This document shows, piece after piece, positions 20,901 to 30,061 of a DNA stretch of 59,065 nucleotides. This DNA is from Hoylesella enoeca JCM 12259 (GTDB lineage: Bacteria > Bacteroidota > Bacteroidia > Bacteroidales > Bacteroidaceae). The notes under the pieces are model-generated. The model saw only the letters and a program-made list of their open reading frames with translations, was not told the origin of the DNA and searched no databases. Numbering within the stretch: the stretch's first letter is position 1; each line of letters opens with the position of its first letter. The translations under genes were made by a program, and so were the position numbers. The stretch spans positions 1 to 59,065 of the forward strand of contig NZ_BAIX01000012.1 of assembly GCF_000613405.1 (NCBI RefSeq), written 5' to 3'.

Positions 20901-21544
20901 AATTGCATCGCACAGAATTAGAAAACGACAATCTGTATATTTGCAACAACGTATTGGACAATTGTCTAAGCACATTAAAGCATGAGACCATGTATTATCC
21001 CTCGCGTATCCGTCAGTTGGTGGATAGTCAAGGACAGGATATCCGAATTATTCGCGAGATGGTGGAATACTATAAAGATTTATATTCCGTTTTGAGTGCA
21101 CAAGCATTGCGACAACTCTCTTCGGTCAACTTGCATTGCCAGATTGTGAAAATGCCTTCTGTATATGCCAATCCTTTGCTTGGTGATTTGGATATGATCC
21201 AATATCTTTTCGAGATTTTGAAAAAACAGAATAAGGGTCAAACTCCCTCGATCAACAGCAGAGAGAAAGGCGATGCCTATGTGCGTCTCACCGTAAAGAT
21301 GAATAAATTGAAACTCACCGATACACAATGTCGCTTGCTGTTCACGCCATCGACGGTCAATATACAGTTTTTGCTCTGCCGACAAATTGTGCGTGATATC
21401 GGTGAACAATCCAATGCACGCGGTTGTGGAATGACAGCCATACAGGCAGAAGATGGAAGTACGATCATTTTCATCACCTTGGCGCGTGCCCGACAACAGA
21501 TATATGCAAACGAAATAGATTTGAAAAAAACATCAAAGCAATAA
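17903..21544 (+). CDS. Large double-module TPR sensor histidine kinase (DUF5112/DUF5113 type)
   Basis: ATG at 17903 is preferred to the upstream TTG because it gives a lipoprotein-like signal (WLVALSAC, Cys28). The 1213 residues contain, in order: periplasmic TPR region (about 30-400), membrane helix (about 405-427), coiled coil, and a HATPase domain (about 594-712) with N box NTIADNARKF, DNGRGM and GFGLVN. Next comes a second hydrophobic start-like segment (about 718-740), another periplasmic TPR-like part, a membrane helix (about 896-919), and a second kinase-like half with LKHETMYYPSRI (His about 1027). The first half shows no clear phospho-acceptor His; the second half lacks clear ATP motifs. 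The response regulator follows after 3 bases. DUF names are from memory of Bacteroidales families. Confidence 0.82.
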   Translation: MITIRNSLQPFAKAFFTMTIWLVALSACTPSNKEKVDKLNEEAYACHYRSLQATEKKALSALSLAVNYGAGKAESYNNLAFVSIARMDFPKAYRQLEQIAPITDNQVELFIADIQYMRLCQRQSKNKDFYDYRESALRRMRRIKEEENTLNDHQRARLIYARSEYHIVVSTYFYYVGLKDLSIKAMKAINPNGEIERDTAQLLNYWYNMGTGGMSPAKTQEQLDQVEYEYLFKCYQVADQSDYPFWKAQALQAISEHLQSPKTRQRLILDNQLSINYLNVNRMPDDLLAGNLAQRAVNIFSKFGDVYQTAGAYRTLAECYWGIKDYHSALICLKDALTKNPKIYRAPDLVASLREQLCLVYSAINQKPNSDYNRNLYLDLQEQTRQDRQLEARADQLTRSADQLNLMIVAVIVTIIVVFVLLVVFDGMRQRNAQKNPINSLLEPLREWKHQNEQAAKLNEEQCEAINDEIRIGRIHIQNNKKRNLEQRAKVSLVTSITPFIDRMINEVHQLSVKKESADRQAERYEYIAELTDKINDYNNVLTQWIQMRQGELNLHIESFALQSLFDIVKKGRMGFQLKGVELVVNPTSAVIKADKVLTLFMINTIADNARKFTPEGGIVSISAEEKEDYVEISIKDNGRGMSDKQQANIFNHKGFMDEKESIDNITAKGTDGQPSHGFGLVNCKGIIDKYHKISSIFSVCKIAVDSKLGNGSRFYFRLPKGIIRMILILTTILCSIPIHSYARFGKKKANATVNELRSIAKSYELKQAARYADSAYFCNINGTYARTFVFADSCLYYLNKHYMKRDPKGKSLMVPFCSKSTLPAELKWFRDSLHTRYDVILDIRNECAVAALALHRWDVYRYNNKVYTQLFRETSADNNLANYVRVMQRSENSKAVAITILVLLLCIIFPAYYFLYYRHQLYYRFCVDRIHKINEILLNEDTPQDKLLKIDKTWNNKKLSAAIKQSALVSIVKEIEEALRQEIQTQKMQDRNIELAEDELHRTELENDNLYICNNVLDNCLSTLKHETMYYPSRIRQLVDSQGQDIRIIREMVEYYKDLYSVLSAQALRQLSSVNLHCQIVKMPSVYANPLLGDLDMIQYLFEILKKQNKGQTPSINSREKGDAYVRLTVKMNKLKLTDTQCRLLFTPSTVNIQFLLCRQIVRDIGEQSNARGCGMTAIQAEDGSTIIFITLARARQQIYANEIDLKKTSKQ

Positions 21545-21547
21545 AAT

Positions 21548-22273
21548 ATGGATAACTTCAAAGTAATTATCGTAGAAGACGTTCCTTTGGAATTAAAAGG
21601 GACAGAAGGAATTTTCCGTAATGAAATACCCGAAGCAACTATCATCGGGACGGCAGAGACAGAGACAGCTTATTGGAAACAAATCAAACAACAACTACCC
21701 GATCTTGTGTTGTTAGACCTGGGATTAGGAGGATCTACCACTGTCGGCGTAGAGATCTGTCGCCAAACCAAAGAGAGTTATCCTCATGTTAAGGTGTTGA
21801 TCTTCACTGGTGAAATTCTTAATGAAAAGCTGTGGGTAGACGTTTTAGATGCGGGATGCGACGGTATTATTCTCAAAAGCGGCGAACTTCTCACACGTGG
21901 CGATGTGGCCAGTGTGATGAATGGTAAGCGAATGGTATTCAATGAGCCGATTCTCAAAAAGATTGTGGAGCGCTTCAAATACAGTGTCAACAATCAACTG
22001 ATGCGCCAAGAAGCACTTATCAATTATGAAATCGATGAATACGACGAACGATTCCTTCGTCATTTAGCCTTAGGCTATACCAAGGAACAAATTACCAATC
22101 TACGGGGAATGCCTTTCGGCGTGAAAAGTCTTGAAAAACGGCAGAACGAGCTCGTGCAGAAACTCTTTCCTAATGGTAATGGCGGTATTGGTATCAATGC
22201 CACTCGATTGGTTGTGCGCGCATTGGAACTGCGTATCCTCGACATAGACGACTTGCATCCTGACGATGATTAA
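21548..22273 (+). CDS. Response regulator with C-terminal DNA-binding domain
   Basis: 241 residues. The receiver domain (1-125) has acidic pair Glu10-Asp11, phospho-acceptor Asp57 in LVLLDLG, the Thr of LIFTGE and the Lys of GIILKSGE. A linker leads to a C-terminal region (about 165-235) with FLRHLALGYTKEQITNL, which resembles the start of a LuxR-type helix-turn-helix. It then diverges from the usual LuxR form, as in the DUF5932-type regulators of Bacteroidales. It lies directly after the double kinase and should be its partner. Target genes are not visible. Confidence 0.85.
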   Translation: MDNFKVIIVEDVPLELKGTEGIFRNEIPEATIIGTAETETAYWKQIKQQLPDLVLLDLGLGGSTTVGVEICRQTKESYPHVKVLIFTGEILNEKLWVDVLDAGCDGIILKSGELLTRGDVASVMNGKRMVFNEPILKKIVERFKYSVNNQLMRQEALINYEIDEYDERFLRHLALGYTKEQITNLRGMPFGVKSLEKRQNELVQKLFPNGNGGIGINATRLVVRALELRILDIDDLHPDDD

Positions 22274-22279
22274 TCACAG

Positions 22280-22885
22280 ATGAATAATAACAAAATATTT
22301 CCGATACTGGCCCTTATCCTCGGCATTGCAGAGATAACATTGGTTTTGTTGTCATGGCTTATTACAGCTGCCATACCCGAACTCACCATACGTTCTTTGT
22401 TAAGTAGTGAAGGAGTACGATGGTTCTTCGCACATTTCACGGAAAACTTAGCTTCACCTTGGTTGGTTTGGTTGCTGTTGTTGAGTCTCGCTTATGGTTC
22501 TTTGCGACATAGCGGATTATTGAAAGCTATCCGCACGATCCATACACTCGATTATCCCAAACGCTTTGCCCTGCGATTAGTGGCTCTGGAATTATTTCTA
22601 TTCATCGGGATTATTTTGTCGTTGACAATTGCGCCACACGCTGTATTGCTAAGTATTACGGGAGATCTCTTTCCGAGTAGTTTCTCTGTCAGCATCATTC
22701 CCATCACCTGTTTTATGTCGTGTGTCTGTTCTGCCAGTTATGGAATGATGAGTGGCAGTCTTCGTTCATTACAGGCTGTGTTTTATTGTCTCACTATTGG
22801 CATTACCTATACCAAACCGCTATGGCTGCTCTACATCTTATTTGTTCAGTTATACTGCTCAATGACTTTTGTTTTCAGATTTTAA
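22280..22885 (+). CDS. Small AbgT-like integral membrane protein
   Basis: 201 residues with about five or six membrane helices. The stretch LLSSEGVRWFFAHFTENLAS followed by WLVWLLLLSLAYGS and HSGLL resembles the N-terminal region of the AbgT (p-aminobenzoyl-glutamate) transporter family, but the protein is less than half the family length of roughly 500. It may be a half-size relative or a separate family. It starts 6 bases after the response regulator and is probably in that operon, so a role linked to the two-component system is possible. Confidence 0.6.
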   Translation: MNNNKIFPILALILGIAEITLVLLSWLITAAIPELTIRSLLSSEGVRWFFAHFTENLASPWLVWLLLLSLAYGSLRHSGLLKAIRTIHTLDYPKRFALRLVALELFLFIGIILSLTIAPHAVLLSITGDLFPSSFSVSIIPITCFMSCVCSASYGMMSGSLRSLQAVFYCLTIGITYTKPLWLLYILFVQLYCSMTFVFRF

Positions 22886-22953
22886 AACTCTCCACCTGAA
22901 AGTTTCTTTACAGATTAAATATCATAAACTTTACACCCGAATCACAATTGAAT

Positions 22954-23568
22954 ATGGAAATCAAAAACTCAGAATTTGTTGTCAGTGCACCCACCGTGGG
23001 GCGATGTCCGAATGATAACAAGGCTGAATATGCTTTTATCGGGCGATCGAATGTGGGCAAGTCGAGCCTGATCAATATGCTTTGCAAGCATAAAGGATTA
23101 GCCAAAACCTCAGCGACACCGGGAAAAACGTTGCTCATCAATCATTTTATAATCAATAAAGAGTGGTATCTTGTTGATCTGCCGGGATATGGATTTGCCA
23201 AGCGATCCAAATCCGTACAAAAACAACTGACGCAGATGATTTCAAGCTATATCCTCCAACGCGAGCAGCTGGTCAACGTTTTCGTGCTGGTTGACATTCG
23301 GCACGAACCTCAACAAATCGATCGCGAGTTTATCGATTGGCTGGGTGAAAGCAGTATTCCGTTTGCCATCGTTTTCACCAAAGCCGACAAACTTAGTGCC
23401 GCCAAAGTGAAACTGAGTGCCGAGAATTGGATGCGCGAATTAGAAGATAGATGGGAGGTATTACCACCCTACTTCATTACAAGTGCAGAAAAGAAAACCG
23501 GACGCGAAGAACTGCTTGACTATATCGACCAAATCAATCAAACCTTAACCGCAAAAGCACAACGATGA
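22954..23568 (+). CDS. engB: Ribosome biogenesis GTPase EngB (YihA/YsxC)
   Basis: 204 residues from ATG 22954; the TTG at 22948 is an alternative. All GTPase boxes are present: G1 [10 protein letters not shown]2 TPGKT, G3 DLPGYG, G4 TKAD and G5 TSA. Length and motif order match EngB, needed for assembly of the large ribosomal subunit. The stop overlaps the ATG of the next gene (ATGA), suggesting coupled translation. Confidence 0.96.
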   Translation: MEIKNSEFVVSAPTVGRCPNDNKAEYAFIGRSNVGKSSLINMLCKHKGLAKTSATPGKTLLINHFIINKEWYLVDLPGYGFAKRSKSVQKQLTQMISSYILQREQLVNVFVLVDIRHEPQQIDREFIDWLGESSIPFAIVFTKADKLSAAKVKLSAENWMRELEDRWEVLPPYFITSAEKKTGREELLDYIDQINQTLTAKAQR

Positions 23569-25333
23569 CACCTTACGTTGATGTACAGAATTTGACAAAG
23601 TGTTTCGGAGCAGATATTCTTTTCGAGCTTATCTCATTCTCGATCGCCGAAGGACAACGCGTAGGACTCATCGCAAAAAACGGCACAGGGAAATCCACAT
23701 TGCTCGCAATGCTCACAGGACACGAAAGTAAAGACAGTGGCGAAATCATTTATAAACGAGATCTGCGAACGGGCTTTCTCGTTCAATCACCCCGATTCGA
23801 TCCACAGGAATCTGTGCTCGATGCCTGCTTCAATCATCAAGGAAACGAAGAAAAGATTTTAAAGGCCAAACAAATTCTCACCCAACTCAAAATTCGAGAC
23901 CTCTCGCAGTCGATGGGGCAACTCAGCGGCGGACAGCAGAAGCGCGTGGCCTTAGCCAATGTGCTTATCACCGAACCCGACTTCTTGATTCTCGATGAGC
24001 CAACCAACCATCTCGATTTGGAAATGATCGAATGGCTGGAAAGCTTTCTCTCGCGCGGCAATAAAACGATTCTGATGGTCACACACGACAGATTCTTTCT
24101 CGATCGTGTGTGCAACAGTATCATCGAGTTGGATAACCGCACCATCTACACCTATAACGGGAATTACAGCTATTATCTCGAAAAGCGCCAAAGTAGAATA
24201 GATGCAGCACGCGCCGAAATCCAACACGCCAACAATCTCTATCGACGGGAATTGGAATGGATGCGCCGAATGCCGCAAGCACGTGGTCACAAAGCCCGTT
24301 ATCGTGAAGAGGCGTTCTATGATTTGGAGCGAAAAGCCAAACAGCGCATTGAAGAACGGCAATTGCGATTGAAATCGAGCAAGGTCTATATCGGATCTAA
24401 AATTTTTGAGTGCCAATATGTATCGAAGACTTTCGACAATCGCAAAATAATCCTCAAAGACTTTTATTACAACTTCGCCCGATTCGAAAAAATGGGCATT
24501 GTCGGTAATAACGGCACGGGAAAATCTACGTTTATCAAACTCCTACTCGGCCTCGAACAGCCCGACAGCGGGAGATTCGACATCGGCGAAACTGTGCGTT
24601 TCGGCTATTTCTCGCAAGAGGGGCTGGCTTTCGATACCGAGAAAAAGGTCATAGACATCATCACCGACATTGCGACTATATCGACCTTGGCGGCGGACGG
24701 CGGATGACAGCCTCGCAATTCCTTCAATATTTCATGTTCTCACCCGATGAGCAGCACAATTATGTCTATAAACTGAGCGGAGGCGAACGGCGCAAACTTT
24801 ATCTCTGCACCGTGCTGATGAAAAGCCCTAACTTCCTTGTGCTCGACGAGCCAACAAATGATCTTGACATTCAGACGCTTCAAGTGCTCGAAGAATATTT
24901 GGCCGACTTCCCCGGATGCGTCATCGTGGTGAGCCACGACCGCTATTTCATGGACAAGATCGTCGACCATCTACTCGTTTTCAAAGGCGACGGAGTCGTA
25001 CAGGATTTCCCCGGCAATTACACACAGTTTCGTGCATGGAGCAGTCTGCAACCCGAAGTTCAGGCCTCCCAATCTGTCACTCCCCAAAACAAAAAGAAAG
25101 ATTATCACAACGACACGCGTGTGCGGATGACCTATAAGGAGAAGCGCGAGTTTGAACAATTAGAGCAGGCGATTGCTGTGCTCGAAGCGGAGCAGCGTTC
25201 GATCGAAGCCGACCTTTGCAGCGGCAAGCTATCGATAGACGATCTCACAGAGAAAAGCAAACGACTGCCCGAACTCAAAGCCGAATTGGACGAGAAATCG
25301 ATACGCTGGCTGGAACTTTCCGAAAAAGAATAG
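23565..25333 (+). CDS. ABC-F family ATPase (Uup-like), frame interrupted as read
   Basis: Two ATPase domains of the ABC-F type without membrane segments. Domain 1 has Walker [11 protein letters not shown], signature LSGGQQKR and Walker [12 protein letters not shown]. Domain 2 has [18 protein letters not shown] and [13 protein letters not shown]-terminal coiled coil follows. ABC-F proteins act on the ribosome. The frame breaks at 24672-24674: restoring one G (GCGAC to GCGGAC) gives [18 protein letters not shown] and joins the halves into 589 residues. As given, the first frame stops at 24707 and the second opens at 24704. The start overlaps the engB stop. Confidence 0.88.
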
Positions 25334-25400
25334 CTTCACTTTGCACTTACTTATGGAAGCCATCTTTTGGGTTTAATTCTTAATAAATTGCAAATAACAG

Positions 25401-25690
25401 GGGTACGACGAGTTGCTTTTGTCGTTATTTATTCGTCGTAGGCCTACGACGAGCCGTTTTCCTCGCATTTCGATCTTCGTAGGCCTACGAAGACTCGTTT
25501 TCGCAGTTTTCCATTGATTGTACCCCTACGAAGAGCCGTTTCTCTCGTTTTTTGATCATCGTAGGGGTACGAAGACCACTTTTCGCTGCTTTTCAGCAAT
25601 CGTACCCCTACGACGAGCCGTTTTCCTCGCATTTCGATCTTCGTAGGCCTACAAAGACCCGTTTTCGCAGTTTTCCATTGATCGTACCAC
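25401..25690. repeat. Tandem array of seven 41-bp palindromic units
   Basis: The core word TACGA (or TACAA) begins at 25404, 25445, 25486, 25527, 25568, 25609 and 25650, an exact 41-base period. The cores are of three kinds: self-palindromic TCGTAGGCCTACGA (units 2, 3 and 7, the last with one change), a CCCC form (units 4, 6), and its reverse complement GGGG form (units 1, 5). Between cores lie CGTTTTC-rich spacers of about 25 bases. Units 2-3 and 6-7 are nearly identical over 82 bases. A degraded eighth unit lies near 25681. The array fills most of the 454-base gap between the ABC-F and M3 genes. Confidence 0.9.
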
Positions 25691-25751
25691 ACTAACGTAA
25701 AAATATTCGTTAAATATCAAGGAAGTACAAAACAAGGCATAATATTTTACG

Positions 25752-25759
25752 TAACTTTG
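25752..25759 (+). promoter_or_regulatory. Candidate -7 element for the M3 peptidase gene
   Basis: TAACTTTG fits TAnnTTTG and lies 29 bases before the ATG at 25788. No TTTG box is seen 20 bases upstream. Confidence 0.45.
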
Positions 25760-25787
25760 CACATCATTTAAATCATGAGCGATCAGT

Positions 25788-27884
25788 ATGGATGAAATAA
25801 AAGCAGAGAAAAGTCAACGCATAAACCCATTTTTTGAACCCTACGCCACACCGCACAACACGGTGCCTTTCGGCCGAATCCAAATCGGCGACTATGAAGA
25901 GGCTTTCATGGAAGGCATCCGGCGCGATGACGAAGCCACAGACAAGATCGTCAATGATCCCACTGAGCCGACATTTGAAAACACGATTGCGCGCGTGGAT
26001 ACAGACAAGGGCGAACATTATTATGACCTGCTGGACCGCGTATCCAACGTGTTCTCCTGCATGCTCAGCGCCGAGACCAACGACGAACTCGATGCTTTGG
26101 CGCAGAAGATGAGTCCGATTCTCACCAAGCATGCCAACGACGTGCGGCTGAACAAGCGACTTTTCGAGCGCATCAAATACGTTTATGAGCATCATCGTGC
26201 GCTCAATCCCGAAGAGCAGATGTTACTGGAAACGAGTTATGACGGTTTTGTGCGTAGCGGTGCTTTGCTGGATAATGCGGGCAAAGAACGTTTGCGACAA
26301 CTCACAGAAGAAGCCGGTGTCCTCTCTTTGCAGTTTTCTCAAAATTTGCTGAAAGAAAACAAGGCTTTCACTTTGCATCTGACCGAGGAGCAAGACTTAG
26401 ACGGACTACCTGAGACGGCACGCGCAGCAGCAGCCTTGGCGGCTCAGGAACAAGGCAAGGCGGGGTGGATCATCACATTGGATTATCCCAGTTACTTGCC
26501 GTTTATGACTTACTCCACGCGCCGCGACTTGCGTGAGCGTCTCTATATGGCCCGCAACACCGAGTGCATTCACAACAACAGCGAGAACAATTTGGAGATT
26601 TGTAAACGTCTGATCAATCTTCGCCGCGAGTTGGCGCAACTCCTCGGTTATGAAACCTATGCCGACTATGTGCTCAAACATCGGATGGCGAGCAACGTGA
26701 AGAATGTTTATCGACTGCTCGACGATCTCATCACGGCTTATAAACCTACGGCTATCAAGGAGCGCGAAGAACTCATGCAGTTAGCTCGCGAACTCGAAGG
26801 CGACGACTTCGAACTGCAAGAGTGGGACACAGCCTATTACAGTCACAAGCTGAAATTGCGTAAATATAATCTCGATGCAGAGATGTTGCGCCCTTACTTC
26901 GAACTGTCCAACGTGATCAAAGGGATATTCGGTTTGGCGAATAAACTTTACGGCATCACGTTTCGAGAGAATCAAGACATTCCCGTTTACCATCCCGATG
27001 TGAAAGCCTATGAAGTATTCGATTCCGACGGCAGGTATCTCGCTGTGTTTTATGCCGACTTTCATCCGCGAAAAGGTAAGCAAGGCGGTGCTTGGATGAC
27101 CGAATTTCAAGGACAGTGGATCGATCATAAAGGTGTCAATGTGCGTCCGCACGTCAGCGTTGTGATGAATCTTACCAAGCCAACCGCAGATAAGCCGGCC
27201 TTGCTGACACTCGGCGAGGTGGAGACCTTCCTCCATGAGTTTGGTCATTCGCTGCACGGCATGTTTGCCAACACCCGTTTCGAGAGCCTCAGCGGCACCA
27301 ACGTGTGGTGGGATTTCGTGGAGTTGCCCTCGCAGTTTATGGAAAACTTCGCGGTGGAGAAAGATTTCCTGCGCACGTTTGCCTTTCACTATCAGACGGG
27401 AGAACCGATCCCCAACGATTTGATCGATCGCATCGTGCAGAGTCGCAATTTCATGACTGCCACAGGATGCCTGCGCCAAGTGAGCTTCGGCTTGCTCGAT
27501 ATGGCTTATTACACCCAGCGCACTCCTTTTACGGAAGACATCATCCCCTTTGAGAAAAAGGCTTGGGCAAAGGCCATGATCAGTCCGCAGCGATCAGACA
27601 CCTGCATGACGACGCAATTCTCTCACATCATGTCGGGCGGTTATGCTGCGGGATATTACAGCTATAAATGGGCAGAAGTCTTGGATGCCGATGCTTTCAG
27701 TGTATTCAAGCAACATGGAATCTTCGACAGGACAACAGCTCAAAGATTCCGCGACAACATTCTTTCACGAGGCGGCACAGAGCATCCCATGACACTCTAT
27801 AAACGATTCCGCGGCGGAGAACCCACCATCGACGCACTGCTCGAACGTAACGGAATCAAGTCACACCACACGTCTAACGAATGA
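25788..27884 (+). CDS. M3 family oligopeptidase (peptidyl-dipeptidase Dcp / oligopeptidase A type)
   Basis: 698 residues, the normal size of a cytoplasmic M3 peptidase, with no signal peptide. The zinc site HEFGH is at about residues 483-487, with third ligand Glu512 in WDFVELPSQFMENF. The C-terminal HIMSGGYAAGYYSYKWAEVLDADAF (about 610-640), including the tyrosines used in catalysis, is intact. The enzyme degrades short peptides, which would suit the end of a peptide-uptake route such as the susC operon. That connection is inference. Confidence 0.95.
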   Translation: MDEIKAEKSQRINPFFEPYATPHNTVPFGRIQIGDYEEAFMEGIRRDDEATDKIVNDPTEPTFENTIARVDTDKGEHYYDLLDRVSNVFSCMLSAETNDELDALAQKMSPILTKHANDVRLNKRLFERIKYVYEHHRALNPEEQMLLETSYDGFVRSGALLDNAGKERLRQLTEEAGVLSLQFSQNLLKENKAFTLHLTEEQDLDGLPETARAAAALAAQEQGKAGWIITLDYPSYLPFMTYSTRRDLRERLYMARNTECIHNNSENNLEICKRLINLRRELAQLLGYETYADYVLKHRMASNVKNVYRLLDDLITAYKPTAIKEREELMQLARELEGDDFELQEWDTAYYSHKLKLRKYNLDAEMLRPYFELSNVIKGIFGLANKLYGITFRENQDIPVYHPDVKAYEVFDSDGRYLAVFYADFHPRKGKQGGAWMTEFQGQWIDHKGVNVRPHVSVVMNLTKPTADKPALLTLGEVETFLHEFGHSLHGMFANTRFESLSGTNVWWDFVELPSQFMENFAVEKDFLRTFAFHYQTGEPIPNDLIDRIVQSRNFMTATGCLRQVSFGLLDMAYYTQRTPFTEDIIPFEKKAWAKAMISPQRSDTCMTTQFSHIMSGGYAAGYYSYKWAEVLDADAFSVFKQHGIFDRTTAQRFRDNILSRGGTEHPMTLYKRFRGGEPTIDALLERNGIKSHHTSNE

Positions 27885-27906
27885 AAGTCAACAGAGGATA
27901 TATCGG

Positions 27907-28341
27907 ATGGACACAAACAACAAACAGCGAAATTTAGACCTACGTTATCTTCGGATGGCAAGAATCTGGGCAGAAAACAGCTATTGCAAACGCCGTCAGG
28001 TGGGAGCATTGGTCGTTAAGGATAAAATGATCATCAGCGACGGATTCAACGGTACGCCGAGCGGCTTCGAAAACGAATGCGAGGACGACACAAACATGAC
28101 CAAACCTTATGTCCTCCATGCCGAAGCAAATGCCATTACCAAACTCGCCCGCAGTTCAAACAATAGTGATGGAAGCACGCTTTACGTTACGGCAGCCCCT
28201 TGCATCGAATGCTCCAAACTGATCATTCAAGCAGGGATCAAGCGTGTGGTCTATGCAGAGAAATACAGACTCGAAGACGGTCCTGACCTGTTGAGGCGGG
28301 CGGGCGTCGAAGTTATATATTTAAACCCTGATGAAGAATGA
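27907..28341 (+). CDS. dCMP / cytidine-type deaminase
   Basis: 144 residues. The zinc site is complete: HAEANAI and PCIECSKLIIQAG, with the catalytic Glu in HAE. The N-terminal CKRRQVGALVVKDKMIISDGFNGTPSGFEN matches deoxycytidylate deaminases of the ComEB type, which make dUMP for dTTP synthesis. It starts 22 bases after the M3 gene and its stop overlaps the next ATG (ATGA). Confidence 0.92.
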   Translation: MDTNNKQRNLDLRYLRMARIWAENSYCKRRQVGALVVKDKMIISDGFNGTPSGFENECEDDTNMTKPYVLHAEANAITKLARSSNNSDGSTLYVTAAPCIECSKLIIQAGIKRVVYAEKYRLEDGPDLLRRAGVEVIYLNPDEE

Positions 28342-30061
28342 ATCAGAATAAATCAAATCGTTATATGCCGTTGCTGATGGCGCTCTGCGTTGTCATCGGA
28401 ATCGTTATCGGCACCTTCTATGCCAATCACTTCTCCGGCAATCGACTCAATATTATCAGCACCGGAAGCAATCGGCTCAATAATCTTCTCCACATCATCG
28501 ACGACCAATATGTGGATAATGTCAACATCGACTCCCTTGTAGACAAAGCCATTCCACAAATCCTGGCCGAGCTTGATCCGCACTCTGTTTACATCAGCGC
28601 CAATGATGTGCAGGCTGCAAACGACGATTTGCGCGGATCGTTCTCGGGCGTGGGAATCGAGTTCAACATTCGTCAAGACACCATTCACGTCCAGAATGTC
28701 ATCAAAAACGGTCCCGCCGAAAGAGCCGGCATTCTCGCAGGCGATAAGATCGTGGCCATAGACGGCAAGCCTTTTGTCGGTAAGACCGTGACCAACGAAG
28801 AAGCGATGCACCGCCTGAAAGGCCCCAAGGACACCAAGGTTAAAATCGGAGTGATCCGTTATGGGCATTCAAAAATACTCAACTTCACCGTAACCCGGGG
28901 CGAAATCCCGCAGAAGAGCATCTCGGCCGTCTATATGCTGGATGCCAATACGGGATATATCCGCATCAAGAGTTTCGGCGAGACCACTTACACAGAACTG
29001 CTTATCGCTCTGGCAACACTTTCACAACAAGGATTCAGCAATCTCGTCATCGATCTGCGCGACAACACGGGCGGTTATTTACAGTCGGCCGTTCAGATGG
29101 CCAACGAGTTTTTGCCAAAAAACAAACTCATCGTTTACACCCAAGGGCGGAAATCGCAGAGACAGGAATACAGAAGCGACGGCCATGGCAGCTACCAGAA
29201 GATTCCACTCGTGGTACTCATCAACGAGGGGTCGGCTTCTGCATCGGAGATCTTTGCCGGAGCCATGCAGGATAACGATCGGGCAACGATCATCGGTCGA
29301 CGCTCCTTCGGCAAAGGGCTTGTCCAACAGCAGATCGCTTTCTCAGACGGCAGCATGATCCGCCTCACCATCGCGCGGTATTACACGCCCTCGGGTCGAT
29401 GCATACAGAAACCTTACACCTTCGGCGACAATAGAGATTACGAACAAGATCTCATCACGCGTTATCAGCATGGCGAATTTTTCAACCAAGACAGTATCAA
29501 GCACACCGGTCCGGCTTATCACACCGGCATTGGACGTGTGGTTTACGGCGGCGGCGGCATCACCCCCGACATCTTCATACCCGAAGACACACTCGGAATG
29601 ACTTCTTATTTCAAGCAGGCCAGCATGAGCGGACTCATCCTGCAATTCGCTTTCTCATATACAGATGACAATCGGCCCAAACTGAACAACTTCAAGACGA
29701 TGACGGCCCTGTCTGATTACCTCGACCGACAGAATATCGTCGACAAATTTGCGACATACGCCGACAGGCACGGATTGCAGCGTCGCAACCTGTTGATACA
29801 GAAGTCTCACAAACTGCTCAAACGCTATCTCGACAGCCGAATCATCTATAACATGCTTGACGAGAGTGCCTGGCACCAGTATATCAACCAAGACGACCCA
29901 GCTATCAAGCAGCCTTGAACGTGTTCCAGCGCAAGGAAGCCTTCCCGAAGCGACCCGAACCGAAATCGAATAAGGCGCGCAACGGGAAGACGGCCTATGT
30001 CGCCCTACCCTATGATTACGGCACGCTGCACCGCCATTCTCAACTCATCGCCCATGTTTAA
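28338..30061 (+). CDS. S41 family C-terminal processing protease, frame interrupted near its 3' end
   Basis: An N-terminal membrane anchor (about 8-30, LLMALCVVIGIVIGTFYANHF) precedes a PDZ domain (about 85-170) and the S41 catalytic domain. Catalytic Ser is in EGSASASEIFAGAM and the Lys in FGKGLVQ. It should face the periplasm. As read, the frame stops at 29918 after DDPAIKQP. Adding one base after AAG at 29907-29909 gives DDPAIKAALNVFQRKEAFPK and continues to TAA 30059-30061, for 574 residues. That restored end overlaps the next start codon. Confidence 0.88.

Noticed and set aside
24672..24710. Programmed ribosomal frameshifting in the ABC-F and other split genes
   Set aside because: No slippery heptamer or following structure is evident at the breaks. 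They affect twelve unrelated genes with the same one-base loss, which fits sequencing error better.
25401..25690. CRISPR array
   Set aside because: The spacers resemble each other and the repeats are short palindromes in several versions. No cas gene is nearby.
25444..25692. Open minus-strand frame of 82 codons across the 41-bp array
   Set aside because: It is open only because of the repeat composition. The 41-base period is not a multiple of three, so the repeated peptide changes frame, and there is no ribosome site.
26781..27479. Minus-strand frame of 232 codons
   Set aside because: Antisense to the M3 peptidase catalytic region, which is clearly the coding strand.
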